From positions 1 to 64,000 of the forward strand of contig JAGAJN010000011.1 in the NCBI GenBank assembly GCA_017828975.1: a stretch of DNA of 64,000 bases, read 5' to 3'. Shown here one piece after another: positions 40,574-50,024 of the stretch; the first letter of the stretch is position 1, and every line of letters starts with the position of its first letter. The position numbers and the translations under genes were made by a program. The notes beneath the pieces were generated by a model, which worked only from the letters and a program-made list of their open reading frames with translations, did no database searches and was not told the DNA's origin. Source of the DNA: Oscillospiraceae bacterium (GTDB lineage: Bacteria; Bacillota; Clostridia; Oscillospirales; Ruminococcaceae).

Positions 40574-42676
40574 ATGAAGAGAGAATTACCCGAAAATTAT
40601 GAAGTCCCCGTTTTCCTTTTCCATGAGGGAAACAACACCGAAGCGTACAACTTCTTCGGTGCTCACAGCGGCGAAAAGGACGGAGAAAAGGGCGTTTATT
40701 TCCGAGTTTGGGCGCCTAAGGCACTTTCGGTGTCCCTCGTCGGAGATTTCAACGACTGGAACAGGGACAAAAATCCCATGGACCTGCTTGGCGAAAGCGG
40801 AGTCTGGGAAACATTTATCCCCGGTGCAGACAAGTATTTTACATATAAATACAGCATCGAAACACGCCACTGCAATGTTGTCCTGAAGGCAGACCCCTAC
40901 GGCACTCATATGGAAACACGTCCCAACACCGCTTCAAAGGTGTATGAGATAGACGGCTACAAGTGGGGCGACGAAAAGTGGCAGGACAATAAGGCAAAGT
41001 CAAATATTTACCAGAGTCCCGTAAATATCTACGAGGTGCATCTGGGTTCATGGAAGCAGCACGCAGGCGGTTATCTGTATAACTATGTTCAGTTTGCCGA
41101 GTCCATTATCCCCTATTTAAAGGATATGGGATATACTCACATCGAGCTTATGCCCCTTGCGGAATATCCCTACGACGGCTCCTGGGGCTATCAGATAATC
41201 GGATATTACGCTGTTACCTCCCGCTACGGAACTCCCGAGGAGTTTATGCGGATGGTGGATATGTTCCATCAGGCGGGCATTGGCGTTATCCTTGACTGGG
41301 TGCCCGCTCACTTCCCCAAGGACGCTGCGGGACTGTTCGAGTTCGACGGCGACTGCTGCTACGAGTACTCCGACCCCCTCAAAAAGGAGCACGCTTCCTG
41401 GGGTACAAGAGTTTTCGATTTCGGCAAGAACGAGGTCCGCTCTTTCCTTATCTCCAACGCACTCTTCTGGATGGATAAGTATCATATAGACGGTCTGAGA
41501 GTTGACGCTGTTGCTTCAATGCTCTATCTGGATTACGACAGAACACCCGGAAACTGGCGTCCCAACAAGGACGGCGGAAACCGCAACTACGAGGCTGTGG
41601 AGTTCCTTCAGAAGCTCAATACAGCAGTATTCGGCAAGTATCCCAACGCCCTGATGATCGCAGAGGAGTCCACCGCTTGGGAAAATGTTACCAAGCCCGC
41701 ACATAATAACGGTCTGGGCTTCAACTTCAAGTGGAACATGGGCTGGATGAACGATATGATCCACTATATGAGCATGGACCCCATTTACAGAGCAGACCAT
41801 CACGGCTGCCTGACCTTCTCGTTCTATTACGCATTCAGCGAAAATTTCATTCTGCCGCTTTCCCACGACGAGGTGGTTCACGGAAAGGCTTCCATGGTAG
41901 GCAAAATGGGCGGCGATACTCTGGAGAAGAAGTTTGCCTCCCTCAAGGCATTCTATGCGTTCATGACCGCTCACCCCGGCAAAAAGCTCATGTTCATGGG
42001 TCAGGAATTTGCTCAGGTCAAGGAGTGGGATTTCAAGACAGAGCTGGATTGGATGCTTTTGCAGTATGAAACTCACAGAAGCGTTCAGAACTGCGTGAGA
42101 ACACTCAACAGGTTCTATCTGGAGAATCCTCCCTTCTGGCAGGACGATTACTCCTGGCACGGCTTCTCCTGGATCTCCAACGATGACTATACACAGAGCA
42201 TTATCGCTTTCAGACGTATAGACAACGACGGAAATGAGATAGTTGTAGTCTGCAACTTCGTTCCCGTCAAGAGAACGGGCTACCGCATCGGCGTTCCCTA
42301 CGAGGGCGCATATGTGGAAGTGTTCAATACCGACGCAGCAGAGTTCGGCGGCAGCGGCGAAACCAAGAACGGCAAGGTGCTGACCAACGATTACTCCATG
42401 CACGGCTATGAGCAGTCCATCTCCATAAATATCCCGCCTATGTCGGTGCTTTACTTCAAGCATACTCCCGTTAAGAAGAGAAAGCCCCGCACAAAGAAGG
42501 CAGAGGTCGAAACAACAGCTGTTGAAAAGACCGAGGAAGCTCCCAAGAAACGTGGAAGAAAACCAAAGGCTGAAACCGCTCCCGCAGCAGAAAAGAAAAC
42601 TTCAAAAGCAAAGAAGGAAGCCGCTCCCGCAGAGGCTCCCAAGAAGCGCGGCAGAAAGCCTAAGTCAGAAAGCTAA
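40574..42676 (+). CDS. glgB: 1,4-alpha-glucan branching enzyme with basic C-terminal tail
   Basis: Introduces alpha-1,6 branches into glycogen. Residues 35-125 form a CBM48 domain, about 150-500 the GH13 barrel, then a beta domain. Catalytic residues: Asp311 in GLRVDAVAS, Glu364 in AEESTAW, Asp in LSHDEVVHGK. After the normal end (near MSVLYFKHTP) there is an extra tail of about 65 residues rich in Lys, Ala, Pro and Glu, with KKRGRKPK occurring twice, resembling AT-hook or histone-like tails. GGAGGAT precedes the start. First gene of glgB-glgC-glgD-glgA. The MarR-linked copy at 12 kb lacks the tail. Confidence 0.94.
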   Translation: MKRELPENYEVPVFLFHEGNNTEAYNFFGAHSGEKDGEKGVYFRVWAPKALSVSLVGDFNDWNRDKNPMDLLGESGVWETFIPGADKYFTYKYSIETRHCNVVLKADPYGTHMETRPNTASKVYEIDGYKWGDEKWQDNKAKSNIYQSPVNIYEVHLGSWKQHAGGYLYNYVQFAESIIPYLKDMGYTHIELMPLAEYPYDGSWGYQIIGYYAVTSRYGTPEEFMRMVDMFHQAGIGVILDWVPAHFPKDAAGLFEFDGDCCYEYSDPLKKEHASWGTRVFDFGKNEVRSFLISNALFWMDKYHIDGLRVDAVASMLYLDYDRTPGNWRPNKDGGNRNYEAVEFLQKLNTAVFGKYPNALMIAEESTAWENVTKPAHNNGLGFNFKWNMGWMNDMIHYMSMDPIYRADHHGCLTFSFYYAFSENFILPLSHDEVVHGKASMVGKMGGDTLEKKFASLKAFYAFMTAHPGKKLMFMGQEFAQVKEWDFKTELDWMLLQYETHRSVQNCVRTLNRFYLENPPFWQDDYSWHGFSWISNDDYTQSIIAFRRIDNDGNEIVVVCNFVPVKRTGYRIGVPYEGAYVEVFNTDAAEFGGSGETKNGKVLTNDYSMHGYEQSISINIPPMSVLYFKHTPVKKRKPRTKKAEVETTAVEKTEEAPKKRGRKPKAETAPAAEKKTSKAKKEAAPAEAPKKRGRKPKSES

Positions 42677-42765
42677 TATCGGATAAATTCCGTTATTATA
42701 CCAACCGACATAAGAAACGGTGACAGTTTACCTGTAATCCCGAAAATCGACTGGAGGAAAAATCT

Positions 42766-43968
42766 ATGTATATCAAGAAAGAATGTGTGGCAATGCTTCT
42801 TGCAGGCGGTCAGGGCAGCCGTCTGTATGCGCTCACCCAGGATATGGCAAAGCCTGCCGTACCCTTCGGAGGAAAGTACAGGATAATCGACTTCCCTCTC
42901 TCAAACTGCATCAACTCGGGTATTGATACCGTCGGCGTACTGACACAGTATCAGCCCCTCGTGCTTCACGACTATATCGGAAACGGTCAGCCGTGGGATC
43001 TGGACAAGCTTCACGGCGGCGTTCACAGCCTGCCTCCTTTCCAGACCGCTCTGGGCGCTCAGTGGTATAAGGGCACTGCAAACGCTATCTATCAGAACAT
43101 CAGCTTTGTTGACAGATATAATCCCGAATATGTTGTTATCCTCTCGGGTGACCATATCTATAAGATGGATTATAATGATATGCTAGAATATCACAAGAAG
43201 AAGAACGCAGACGCTACCATCGCTGTTCTGGAGGTTTCCATGGAGGAGGCTTCCCGCTTTGGCATTATGATAACCGACGAGGACGATAACATCATCGACT
43301 TCGAGGAAAAGCCCAAGCACCCCCGCTCCACCCTTGCTTCAATGGGTATCTACATATTCACCTGGAAGAAGCTCAGACAGTACCTTATCGACAACGAAAA
43401 TGACGAATCCGCTTCCAAGGACTTCGGCAAGAACATTATCCCCGATATGAAGGCAAACGGCGAAAAGATGGTAGCTTACCACTTCGACGGCTACTGGAAG
43501 GACGTTGGAACTCTGGACAGCCTTTGGGAAGCAAATATGGACCTTCTCAATCCCAACATTCCTATCGACCTGTACGACCCCGAGTGGAAAATGTATTCCA
43601 GAAATCCCATCATGCCTCCTCAGTACATCGGCTCGGACGCTGTTGTTGAGAACTCTATGATCGCCGAGGGCTGCGAGATCGAGGGAACGGTTGATTTCTC
43701 CGTTATCTCCGCAGGCGTTAAGATCGAAAAGGGCGCAACAGTTACCGACTCTATCATCATGCCCGGCTCCGTTATCAAGGCAGGCGCAGTTGTAGAGTAC
43801 GCTATCATCGGCGAAAACACAGTAGTAGAAGCAAATGCTCAGGTAGGAGCAAGACCCGAATCGGTTGAGAACAGGGACGAATGGGGCATCGCCGTAGTCG
43901 GACATAACGTCAACGTTTCGGAGAACGCCAAGGTTCTTCCTAAGCAGATAATTTCGGAAAATATATAA
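42766..43968 (+). CDS. glgC: Glucose-1-phosphate adenylyltransferase, catalytic subunit
   Basis: Makes ADP-glucose from ATP and glucose-1-phosphate, the committed step of glycogen synthesis. The 400-residue protein has [14 protein letters not shown] (nucleotide loop), [31 protein letters not shown] with the metal-binding Asp, FEEKP with the glucose-phosphate-binding region, and a C-terminal left-handed beta-helix of hexapeptides. GGAGG precedes the start. In Firmicutes GlgC works with GlgD, encoded 15 bases downstream. Confidence 0.97.
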   Translation: MYIKKECVAMLLAGGQGSRLYALTQDMAKPAVPFGGKYRIIDFPLSNCINSGIDTVGVLTQYQPLVLHDYIGNGQPWDLDKLHGGVHSLPPFQTALGAQWYKGTANAIYQNISFVDRYNPEYVVILSGDHIYKMDYNDMLEYHKKKNADATIAVLEVSMEEASRFGIMITDEDDNIIDFEEKPKHPRSTLASMGIYIFTWKKLRQYLIDNENDESASKDFGKNIIPDMKANGEKMVAYHFDGYWKDVGTLDSLWEANMDLLNPNIPIDLYDPEWKMYSRNPIMPPQYIGSDAVVENSMIAEGCEIEGTVDFSVISAGVKIEKGATVTDSIIMPGSVIKAGAVVEYAIIGENTVVEANAQVGARPESVENRDEWGIAVVGHNVNVSENAKVLPKQIISENI

Positions 43969-43983
43969 GGGAGGAACATTACA

Positions 43984-45108
43984 ATGAGCGCTAAACACAA
44001 GATCTTAGGACTTATCTTTGCAAATATGCACGACGAAACAGTATTTGACATCACTAAGCAGAGAACTATGGGTTCGGTACTTTTCGGCGGAAGATACCGC
44101 CTTATCGACTTCCCTCTCTCCAATATGGTAAACAGCGGTGTTGCCGAGGTCGGCGTTATCACCCGTTCAAACTATCAGTCCCTGCTGGATCATCTCGGCT
44201 CAGGACGTGAGTGGGACCTTGCCCGCAAGAACGGCGGTCTGCATCTGCTCCCTCCCTTTTCCCACGTTGCCAGCGGTATGTACAGAGGCCGTCTTGAGGC
44301 TCTCTACGGCGTTTGGGATTTCATCAAGACTTCCGATGCGGACTATGTGATCCTGTCCGACTGTGACGTTGTTGCTAATATGGACCTCTCCGCTGTTATC
44401 GACCGTCACATCGAAACTATGGCTGATATTACCGTAGTTTACGCAAAGGACGTTCTCTCTCTGGAACAGACTCAGAAGTCCACTATCCTCGGCGTAAATG
44501 ACGACGGACGCATTGTTGACGTTCTCATCAATCCTCAGATGAGCGGCGCCTGCAATCTCAGCCTGAACATTTTCGTACTTTCCAAGGAATTCCTCAAGAA
44601 TATCGTGCTTGAAGCTGCTTCCAGAAGTATGTACAGCTTTGAGAAGGACATTCTCCAGGCAAGAAGCCACGAGTACAAGATCATGGGCTACCGCCACGAG
44701 GGTTACTTCTCCAAGATCGACTCCATGAACAGCTACTACAAGGCAAATATGGAGCTGCTGAACTCCGACAACAGAGCTAAGCTGTTCAAGAGCGACACTC
44801 CCATCTACACCAAGGTAAGAGATAATGCTCCCGCTAAATTCGGCATCGGCGCTTCCGTTAAGAACTCCCTTATCGCTGACGGCTGTATCATCGAGGGCAA
44901 GGTTGAAAACTGCATCCTGTTCAGAGGTGTCAAGGTCGAAAAGGGCGCAGAGGTCAAGAACTCCATTATTATGCAGGAGGGCGTTATCGGTCAGAAATGC
45001 GACATCAGCTACGTTATCACCGACAAGAAGGTGGAGATCGCAAGCCACCGCATGCTGACAGGCTCGCAGAATTATCCCCTGTATATTGGAAAAGGTGCAA
45101 TAATCTAA
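43984..45108 (+). CDS. glgD: GlgD, non-catalytic subunit of ADP-glucose synthesis
   Basis: A 374-residue GlgC homologue that raises the activity of GlgC in a hetero-oligomer. Compared with GlgC the nucleotide loop AGGQGSRL is lost (FANMHDETVFDIT instead), while VLFGGRYRLIDFPLSNM is kept, and the SGDH metal motif is changed to LSDCD. The C-terminal beta-helix is kept. These are the usual GlgD losses. GGGAGGAA precedes the start. Confidence 0.95.
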   Translation: MSAKHKILGLIFANMHDETVFDITKQRTMGSVLFGGRYRLIDFPLSNMVNSGVAEVGVITRSNYQSLLDHLGSGREWDLARKNGGLHLLPPFSHVASGMYRGRLEALYGVWDFIKTSDADYVILSDCDVVANMDLSAVIDRHIETMADITVVYAKDVLSLEQTQKSTILGVNDDGRIVDVLINPQMSGACNLSLNIFVLSKEFLKNIVLEAASRSMYSFEKDILQARSHEYKIMGYRHEGYFSKIDSMNSYYKANMELLNSDNRAKLFKSDTPIYTKVRDNAPAKFGIGASVKNSLIADGCIIEGKVENCILFRGVKVEKGAEVKNSIIMQEGVIGQKCDISYVITDKKVEIASHRMLTGSQNYPLYIGKGAII

Positions 45109-45133
45109 TCTCATTTTTCGGGATACAAACTTC

Positions 45134-45176
45134 CGTCCGCCGCAGGAAACGCCCATTTTCTGCGGCATAAGACGGC
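45134..45176 (+). other. Hairpin in the glgD-glgA gap
   Basis: CCGTC and GACGG enclose GCCGCAG/CTGCGGC in the 96-base gap. No T run follows, so this is more likely an mRNA stability or processing element that tunes glgA separately than a terminator. Confidence 0.45.
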
Positions 45177-45204
45177 AAGAATCATCGAAAGGAAATGATC
45201 ATAT

Positions 45205-46623
45205 ATGAACATTCTTTACGCATCAAGTGAGGCACTCCCCTTTGCAGCTTCGGGCGGACTTGCCGATGTTGCAGGTTCACTTCCCGCAGCAGTCTGCAAG
45301 GCAGGTCATGATTGCCGAGTTGTTATGCCCCTTTACAAGAGCATCAAGCCCGAGCTGAGAGAAAAGCTCACCTTCGTTACCAACTTCACCGTTGACGTAA
45401 GCTGGAGAAAGCAGTACTGCGGTATCTTCAAGGGCGAAGCTAACGGCGTTACCTACTATCTGCTGGATAACGAGTATTATTTCGGCAGAGATGGCCTTTA
45501 CGGCTTCTATGACGACTGCGAGAGATTTGTATTCTTCTCCAGAGCTATCCTCGAAATGCTCAGACATATCGACTTCAAGCCCCAGGTCATCAACTGCAAC
45601 GACTGGCAGACAGCTCTCGTTCCCGTTTATTACGAGGTATTCTACCGCCACCAGTACGGCTACGACAATATCAAGACCGTTTTCACTATCCACAACATTC
45701 AGTATCAGGGAAAATACGGCATGGAGGTACTCAACGAGGTAATCGGTATTCCTATGTACCATTCTAAGATACTTGTTTACGACGGCTGCATCAACCTGAT
45801 GAAGGGTGCTATCGAAACCGCCGACAAGATCACCACCGTTTCCCCCAGCTATGCGTGGGAAATTCTCGACCCGTGGTATTCTCACGGTCTGGACAGAGCG
45901 CTGGCAAACAAGCAGTATAAGCTCTGCGGCTTCCTGAACGGTATCGACGTTGACCTGTACAATCCCGAGAAGGACCCCATCATTACAAAGAATTTCTCGG
46001 CAAAAAATCACAAGGGCAAGGCAGAGTGCAAGAAGGCGCTGCTTGCCGAGTGCAATCTCCAAGAGGGCGACGAGCCTGTTATCGGTATCGTTACGAGATT
46101 TGTTTCTCACAAGGGTATCGACCTTATCAAGTATGTTTTTGAGGATATTCTCAAGCTTGGATATAAATTTGTTATCCTCGGCTCAGGCGAGAAGATCTAT
46201 GAGGACTTCTTCCGTGAGATGGCTTGGCGTCACCCCGATAAGGTTTACGCTTATATCGGATTTAACTCCGAGCTGGCAAGACGTATCTACTCTGCCGTTG
46301 ATATGTTCCTCATGCCTTCTCAGAGTGAGCCCTGCGGACTTGCGCAGATGATCTCCCTGAGATACGGCACACTGCCTATCGTCCGTGAAACAGGCGGTCT
46401 GAGAGATAGTATCAAGGACGCAGGCTCCGAGGGCGGAAACGGCTTCACCTTCAAGACCTACAACGCTCACGATATGCTGGACGCCTGCCGCCGTGCAAAG
46501 GACTATTATTGGAGCAAGGACGCATGGAGCAAGCTTGTTACCCACGCTATGAAGTGTGATTTCAGCTGGGCAACCTCTGCCGAGCTTTATATGGGACTTT
46601 ACAGAGAGCTTTGCGGCGAATAA
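45205..46623 (+). CDS. glgA: Glycogen synthase (ADP-glucose type, GT5)
   Basis: Adds glucose from ADP-glucose to the non-reducing ends of alpha-1,4-glucan. The 472 residues form a GT-B fold: N-terminal ASGGLADVAGSLPAAV, the NDWQTALVP and FTIHNIQYQG segments, and the C-terminal SQSEPCGLAQMISLRYGTLP catalytic segment with its Glu and Cys. In the first loop the usual Lys of KTGGL is replaced (FAASGGL). AAAGGAA precedes the start. Last gene of the operon. Confidence 0.95.
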   Translation: MNILYASSEALPFAASGGLADVAGSLPAAVCKAGHDCRVVMPLYKSIKPELREKLTFVTNFTVDVSWRKQYCGIFKGEANGVTYYLLDNEYYFGRDGLYGFYDDCERFVFFSRAILEMLRHIDFKPQVINCNDWQTALVPVYYEVFYRHQYGYDNIKTVFTIHNIQYQGKYGMEVLNEVIGIPMYHSKILVYDGCINLMKGAIETADKITTVSPSYAWEILDPWYSHGLDRALANKQYKLCGFLNGIDVDLYNPEKDPIITKNFSAKNHKGKAECKKALLAECNLQEGDEPVIGIVTRFVSHKGIDLIKYVFEDILKLGYKFVILGSGEKIYEDFFREMAWRHPDKVYAYIGFNSELARRIYSAVDMFLMPSQSEPCGLAQMISLRYGTLPIVRETGGLRDSIKDAGSEGGNGFTFKTYNAHDMLDACRRAKDYYWSKDAWSKLVTHAMKCDFSWATSAELYMGLYRELCGE

Positions 46624-46724
46624 TTTCGCACATTTCAGAGAATTTATCACCCGTTTTCAAAGGCATTTCCCTTTGGAAACGGGCGATTTTCACACAATTT
46701 TCAGTTTAAATTTTCGACAAAGCA

Positions 46725-46753
46725 TTGTATTTTTGGAAAATATGTGGTATACT
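46725..46753 (+). promoter_or_regulatory. Promoter of the acidic Cys-rich protein gene
   Basis: TTGTAT (46725-46730), 17 bases, TATACT (46748-46753). A perfect palindrome CAACGTATAACGTTG (46764-46778) sits at the expected transcription start and may be an operator. Confidence 0.55.
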
Positions 46754-46789
46754 ATACTCAAACCAACGTATAACGTTGAAAAACAGTAT

Positions 46790-46888
46790 ACTAATTTCCT
46801 ATCATAAAGTTGACAAAAAATCCGTGCAAAAGCTTGCGTATATGGGTTTTGTGCGGATTTTTTGTCTATACTTTGATTAGAAATTAGT
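46790..46888 (+). ncRNA. Structured leader RNA, second copy of the pduL-leader motif
   Basis: An outer stem ACTAATTTC/GAAATTAGT encloses a long inner hairpin with arms at 46812-46831 and 46847-46866 (20 pairs including two G-U). The 15-base loop is GCTTGCGTATATGGG. The inner 11 pairs and the loop match the pduL leader: TCCGTGCAAAA here against TCGGCACAAAA there. One pair is swapped from G-C to C-G and two are changed to wobble pairs, so pairing is kept while sequence changes. The long T stretch is inside the stem. It ends 30 bases before the next gene. Confidence 0.7.
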
Positions 46889-46918
46889 ATTAAACCAACA
46901 CAAAGGAGAATGATGTAA

Positions 46919-47227
46919 ATGAAGAACGGATTTGGTCTGGCAGTTCTGGCGCTGGTTTCCGCCGCTGCTGGTGCTGCTGTTGCAATGTTTGCAATGAAGA
47001 AGCAGGAAGAGCTTGAGCAGTTCGACTACGATTTTGACGATGACGACGAGATCTATTTCGACGATGACGACGAAGAATGCTGCTGCGGCTGTGAGGAATG
47101 CGGCGAAGAAGCTGCCGAGGACGAGGCAGATGCAGATGTTGAAAAGGAGCTTGACGCTATCGACGACGAAGTTGAGGACGTTGACACGGCAAATGAAGTT
47201 CCCAAGCCCGAAAAAGGCGATTTCTAA
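46919..47227 (+). CDS. Small membrane-anchored acidic Cys-rich protein, unknown
   Basis: A 102-residue protein with a hydrophobic Ala-rich N-terminal helix (about 5-26), then an extremely acidic region with runs of Asp (35-52), a cysteine cluster (Cys54, 55, 56, 58, 61), and more Glu/Asp to the end. Following the positive-inside rule the Lys-Lys after the helix suggests a cytoplasmic tail, though the short N-terminus makes this uncertain. The Cys cluster and acidic patch could bind metal, but I recognise no family. AAAGGAG precedes the start. The gene has its own promoter and carries the conserved leader RNA; it converges with a metal-efflux operon. Confidence 0.8.
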   Translation: MKNGFGLAVLALVSAAAGAAVAMFAMKKQEELEQFDYDFDDDDEIYFDDDDEECCCGCEECGEEAAEDEADADVEKELDAIDDEVEDVDTANEVPKPEKGDF

Positions 47228-47249
47228 GCAATTTTCTTTATAATGACTT

Positions 47250-47287
47250 CGGCGCACCCTGCAAATCGCAAGGTGCGCCGTTTTTTT
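47250..47287. terminator. Bidirectional terminator between acidic protein gene and metal ATPase
   Basis: CGGCGCACC and GGTGCGCCG form a perfect nine-pair stem followed by seven T residues; the flanking genes converge. Confidence 0.88.
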
Positions 47288-49389
47288 CAGCGGTTTGGTT
47301 TATATCTTCCCGCCCGCATAGCGTTCAAAACTGCCAGCATGGAAACGCCCACATCGGCAAAAACCGCCGCCCACATATTTGCGATACTGAGCGCCGCAAG
47401 GATAAGCACCGCCAGCTTTACCGCAAGAGCAAAGATGATATTCTGCTTAACTATCCGCCCCGTTTTTGCGGAAATGTCCATTGCATGGGCTATCTTCATG
47501 GGGTCGTCGTCCATGATAACAGCGTCTGCGGCTTCAATGGCAGCGTCCGAACCTATGCCGCCCATGGCAAAGCCCGCATCTGCCGCCATAAGCACGGGAG
47601 CGTCGTTGATACCGTCCCCCGCAAAGATAACACCCTTTGCGTCCTTTTGAAGCTCTTCAAGAATAGATGCCTTTTGGTCGGGCATAAGTCCGCTGAAAAC
47701 CTTGTCAATGCCCGCCTTTTCGCCGATCTCACGGGCAGCGGCTTCACGGTCGCCCGTAAGCATAACGGTTTTCATACCAAGCTGCTTCAGACGCTTCACT
47801 GCCTCCGCCGAACGTGGCTTTATCCTGTCGGAAATGAGAATGTGACCGAGATATTTGCCGTCCTCCGAAAGGTGAATGACAGTCCCCGCCTTCTCGGGAT
47901 TTTCGCAGGGAACGCCGAATTTGTCCATCAGCCGCTTGTTTCCCGCAAGGACGGTTTTCCCGTCAATATCCGCCTTCACGCCCATTCCCGAAAGCTCCTC
48001 GGAGGAGATCTCGGCGGAAAAAATGTCCCCGAATTTCTCCTCAGCCTTACGCTTTACCGACATAGCAGCGGGGTGCGTGGAGTAACGCTCAGCCTTTGCG
48101 CAAAGAGTGAGTATCCTGTCGGCATTTTCGGCGGGGGAAATTTCCGTTACCTCGAAAACGCCCTCGGTGAGTGTTCCCGTCTTGTCGAAAACCACCGTGT
48201 CAGCCTTGCAAAGCGCATCAATAACGCTGCCTCCCTTTATAAGGATACCATTCTTTGACGCTCCCCCGATACCGCCGAAATAGGACAGCGGCACAGAAAT
48301 TACCAGCGCACAGGGGCAGGAAACCACAAGAAATGACAGCGCAGGATAAAGCCGCTCGGCAGAAAATCCCCCGTCAATTATCATGGGAATGACCGCCAGC
48401 AGAACCGCAGCAGCCACTACGCAAGGGGTGTAAAATCTCGCAAACTTGGTGATGAAGCTTTCTGCGGGAGCCTTTCTTGCGCTGGCATTTTCTACCATTT
48501 CAAGTATCCTCGCAACGGTGGACTGCCCATATTCACGGGAAACCTCCAGCTCCATGACCGCAGACAGATTGATAACGCCGCTCATTACCTCCTCGCCCGT
48601 GCGGAATGTCCTGGGGACACTTTCGCCCGTCAGCGCAGATGTGTCGGCGGAACAATCGGCGGAGAGAAGCACGCCGTCCAGCGGAACACGCTCGCCGGGA
48701 GCAACAACTATAACATCGCCGACCCTGACATTTTCGGGAGAAACCCGCTGTATCTTACCTTCGGAATCCTTAACCGAAGCGCTGTCGGGACGCAGCTCCA
48801 TAAGCCCCGCAATGGATTTTCTCGACTTTTCAACGGCATAATCCTGGAAATATTCGCCTATCTGATACAAAAGCATGACCGCCGCACCCTCGGCATATTC
48901 CCCGATAGCAAACGCTCCCACCGAAGCCAGCGCCATCAGAAAATGCTCGTCCAGCATCTTACCTCGAAACAGGTTTTTGAACGCCAGCAAAAGCACGTCA
49001 TAGCCCGCCGTGAGATACGCCGCCAGCAGCAGTATCAGCGCAGCGACCTCATTCCAGATAATATGCTCTGCGATAATTCCGCCCGCCGCCAGCACTGCCG
49101 ACAAAATTATGCGGACTATCATCACCCTGCCGTCCGTTTCTTCCTCGTCGGACTCCTTTTTCTCGGGATATTTGCCGAATTCCGTCACCACAACATCGGG
49201 CTCAATCTCCGAAACTATTTTTTTGATACGCTCAAAAAGCTCCTCGGACACTTCGCCCTTCGCCCGAACAGTAAGCTTTTTCGCCATAAAATTCATCTCC
49301 GCTCCCTCGACCTCGGGGAGCTTTTCCACCTCACAGCGTATCTTCTCGGCGCAGTGGGCGCAGTCAAGACCGTTTAGCAGCAGTTCCAT
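47287..49389 (-). CDS. Zn/Cd/Pb-exporting P-type ATPase
   Basis: Pumps soft divalent metals out of the cell with ATP. The 700-residue protein has an N-terminal heavy-metal domain with LDCAHC, then P1B-type helices. The CPC site (SCPCALVIS) is in the ion path, DKTGTLT carries the phosphorylated Asp near residue 400, HPAA is the nucleotide-binding His-Pro, and GDGINDAP is the hinge. The final helix has DVGVSMLAVLNAMR, the Asp form typical of the ZntA/CadA group rather than copper pumps. AAGGAGA precedes the start. Third gene after a CadC-like repressor and a methyltransferase. Confidence 0.94.
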   Translation of the reverse strand: MELLLNGLDCAHCAEKIRCEVEKLPEVEGAEMNFMAKKLTVRAKGEVSEELFERIKKIVSEIEPDVVVTEFGKYPEKKESDEEETDGRVMIVRIILSAVLAAGGIIAEHIIWNEVAALILLLAAYLTAGYDVLLLAFKNLFRGKMLDEHFLMALASVGAFAIGEYAEGAAVMLLYQIGEYFQDYAVEKSRKSIAGLMELRPDSASVKDSEGKIQRVSPENVRVGDVIVVAPGERVPLDGVLLSADCSADTSALTGESVPRTFRTGEEVMSGVINLSAVMELEVSREYGQSTVARILEMVENASARKAPAESFITKFARFYTPCVVAAAVLLAVIPMIIDGGFSAERLYPALSFLVVSCPCALVISVPLSYFGGIGGASKNGILIKGGSVIDALCKADTVVFDKTGTLTEGVFEVTEISPAENADRILTLCAKAERYSTHPAAMSVKRKAEEKFGDIFSAEISSEELSGMGVKADIDGKTVLAGNKRLMDKFGVPCENPEKAGTVIHLSEDGKYLGHILISDRIKPRSAEAVKRLKQLGMKTVMLTGDREAAAREIGEKAGIDKVFSGLMPDQKASILEELQKDAKGVIFAGDGINDAPVLMAADAGFAMGGIGSDAAIEAADAVIMDDDPMKIAHAMDISAKTGRIVKQNIIFALAVKLAVLILAALSIANMWAAVFADVGVSMLAVLNAMRAGRYKPNR

Positions 49390-49400
49390 AGCAATTCTCC

Positions 49401-50012
49401 TTAGTTTTTGTAAATGACCGCATACGCCAGCGGAATAATTCCGTCAATGACCTTCATTCTCACCCGACAGCCTGTTTTGCAGCCCTTGAGCATTTGCAGA
49501 TAGCTGTCGGGGGTGTAATGACTTGCGGGATTGAAGCCGAACAGCCCATAGAGCTTTATTATCCCCATAGGCGCACCGTCCTTTTTGGTGGTGATGAATG
49601 TGGGAACAAGCAGCTTGCCGCCCTTTTTCAGCACACGCATAAGCTCTCCCACCGCATTTTCGGGGTTTTCCACCAGATGAAGCACATTTGCGGCGATAAC
49701 AACGTCATATGTTTCGTCCTCCTCGGGCAGCTCAAAAATGTTTCTCTCCGCAAAATCAATGTTTGAAATGCCCTTTTTGCGGCACTTTTCCTTTGCAACA
49801 TCAAGCATATTTTCCGACATATCCGTACAGAGAATATGGGACGCCTTTTCGGAAACGGCAATGGAAATCTCAGCCGTCCCCGCCGCACACTCAAGCACCC
49901 TGTCGCCCTCATTGACCAGCGATGCGGAATATCCCAGCATTTTCCTGTAAACACGTCCGTTTGCCGACTCGAGAAGGTCGTAAACGGGAGCAACTATATC
50001 CCAGAAACCCAT
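49401..50012 (-). CDS. SAM-dependent methyltransferase in metal-resistance operon
   Basis: A 203-residue class I methyltransferase (UbiE/Methyltransf_11-like). Motif I is VLECAAGTAEISIAV, the acidic residue binding the ribose is in CTDMSENML, and motif IV is YDVVIAANVLHLVENP. The substrate cannot be read off; small-molecule or metal/metalloid methylation is possible from context. It has a strong ribosome binding site (AAGGAGG), starts 12 bases after the repressor gene, and ends 11 bases before the ATPase gene. Confidence 0.88.
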   Translation of the reverse strand: MGFWDIVAPVYDLLESANGRVYRKMLGYSASLVNEGDRVLECAAGTAEISIAVSEKASHILCTDMSENMLDVAKEKCRKKGISNIDFAERNIFELPEEDETYDVVIAANVLHLVENPENAVGELMRVLKKGGKLLVPTFITTKKDGAPMGIIKLYGLFGFNPASHYTPDSYLQMLKGCKTGCRVRMKVIDGIIPLAYAVIYKN

Positions 50013-50024
50013 TTTTGGTCCTCC

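Noticed and set aside
46812..46866. Reading the second leader hairpin simply as the terminator of the glycogen operon
   Set aside because: The T stretch is inside the 3' arm rather than after it, a promoter lies upstream of it, and the loop is conserved with the pduL leader; termination as a side effect cannot be excluded.
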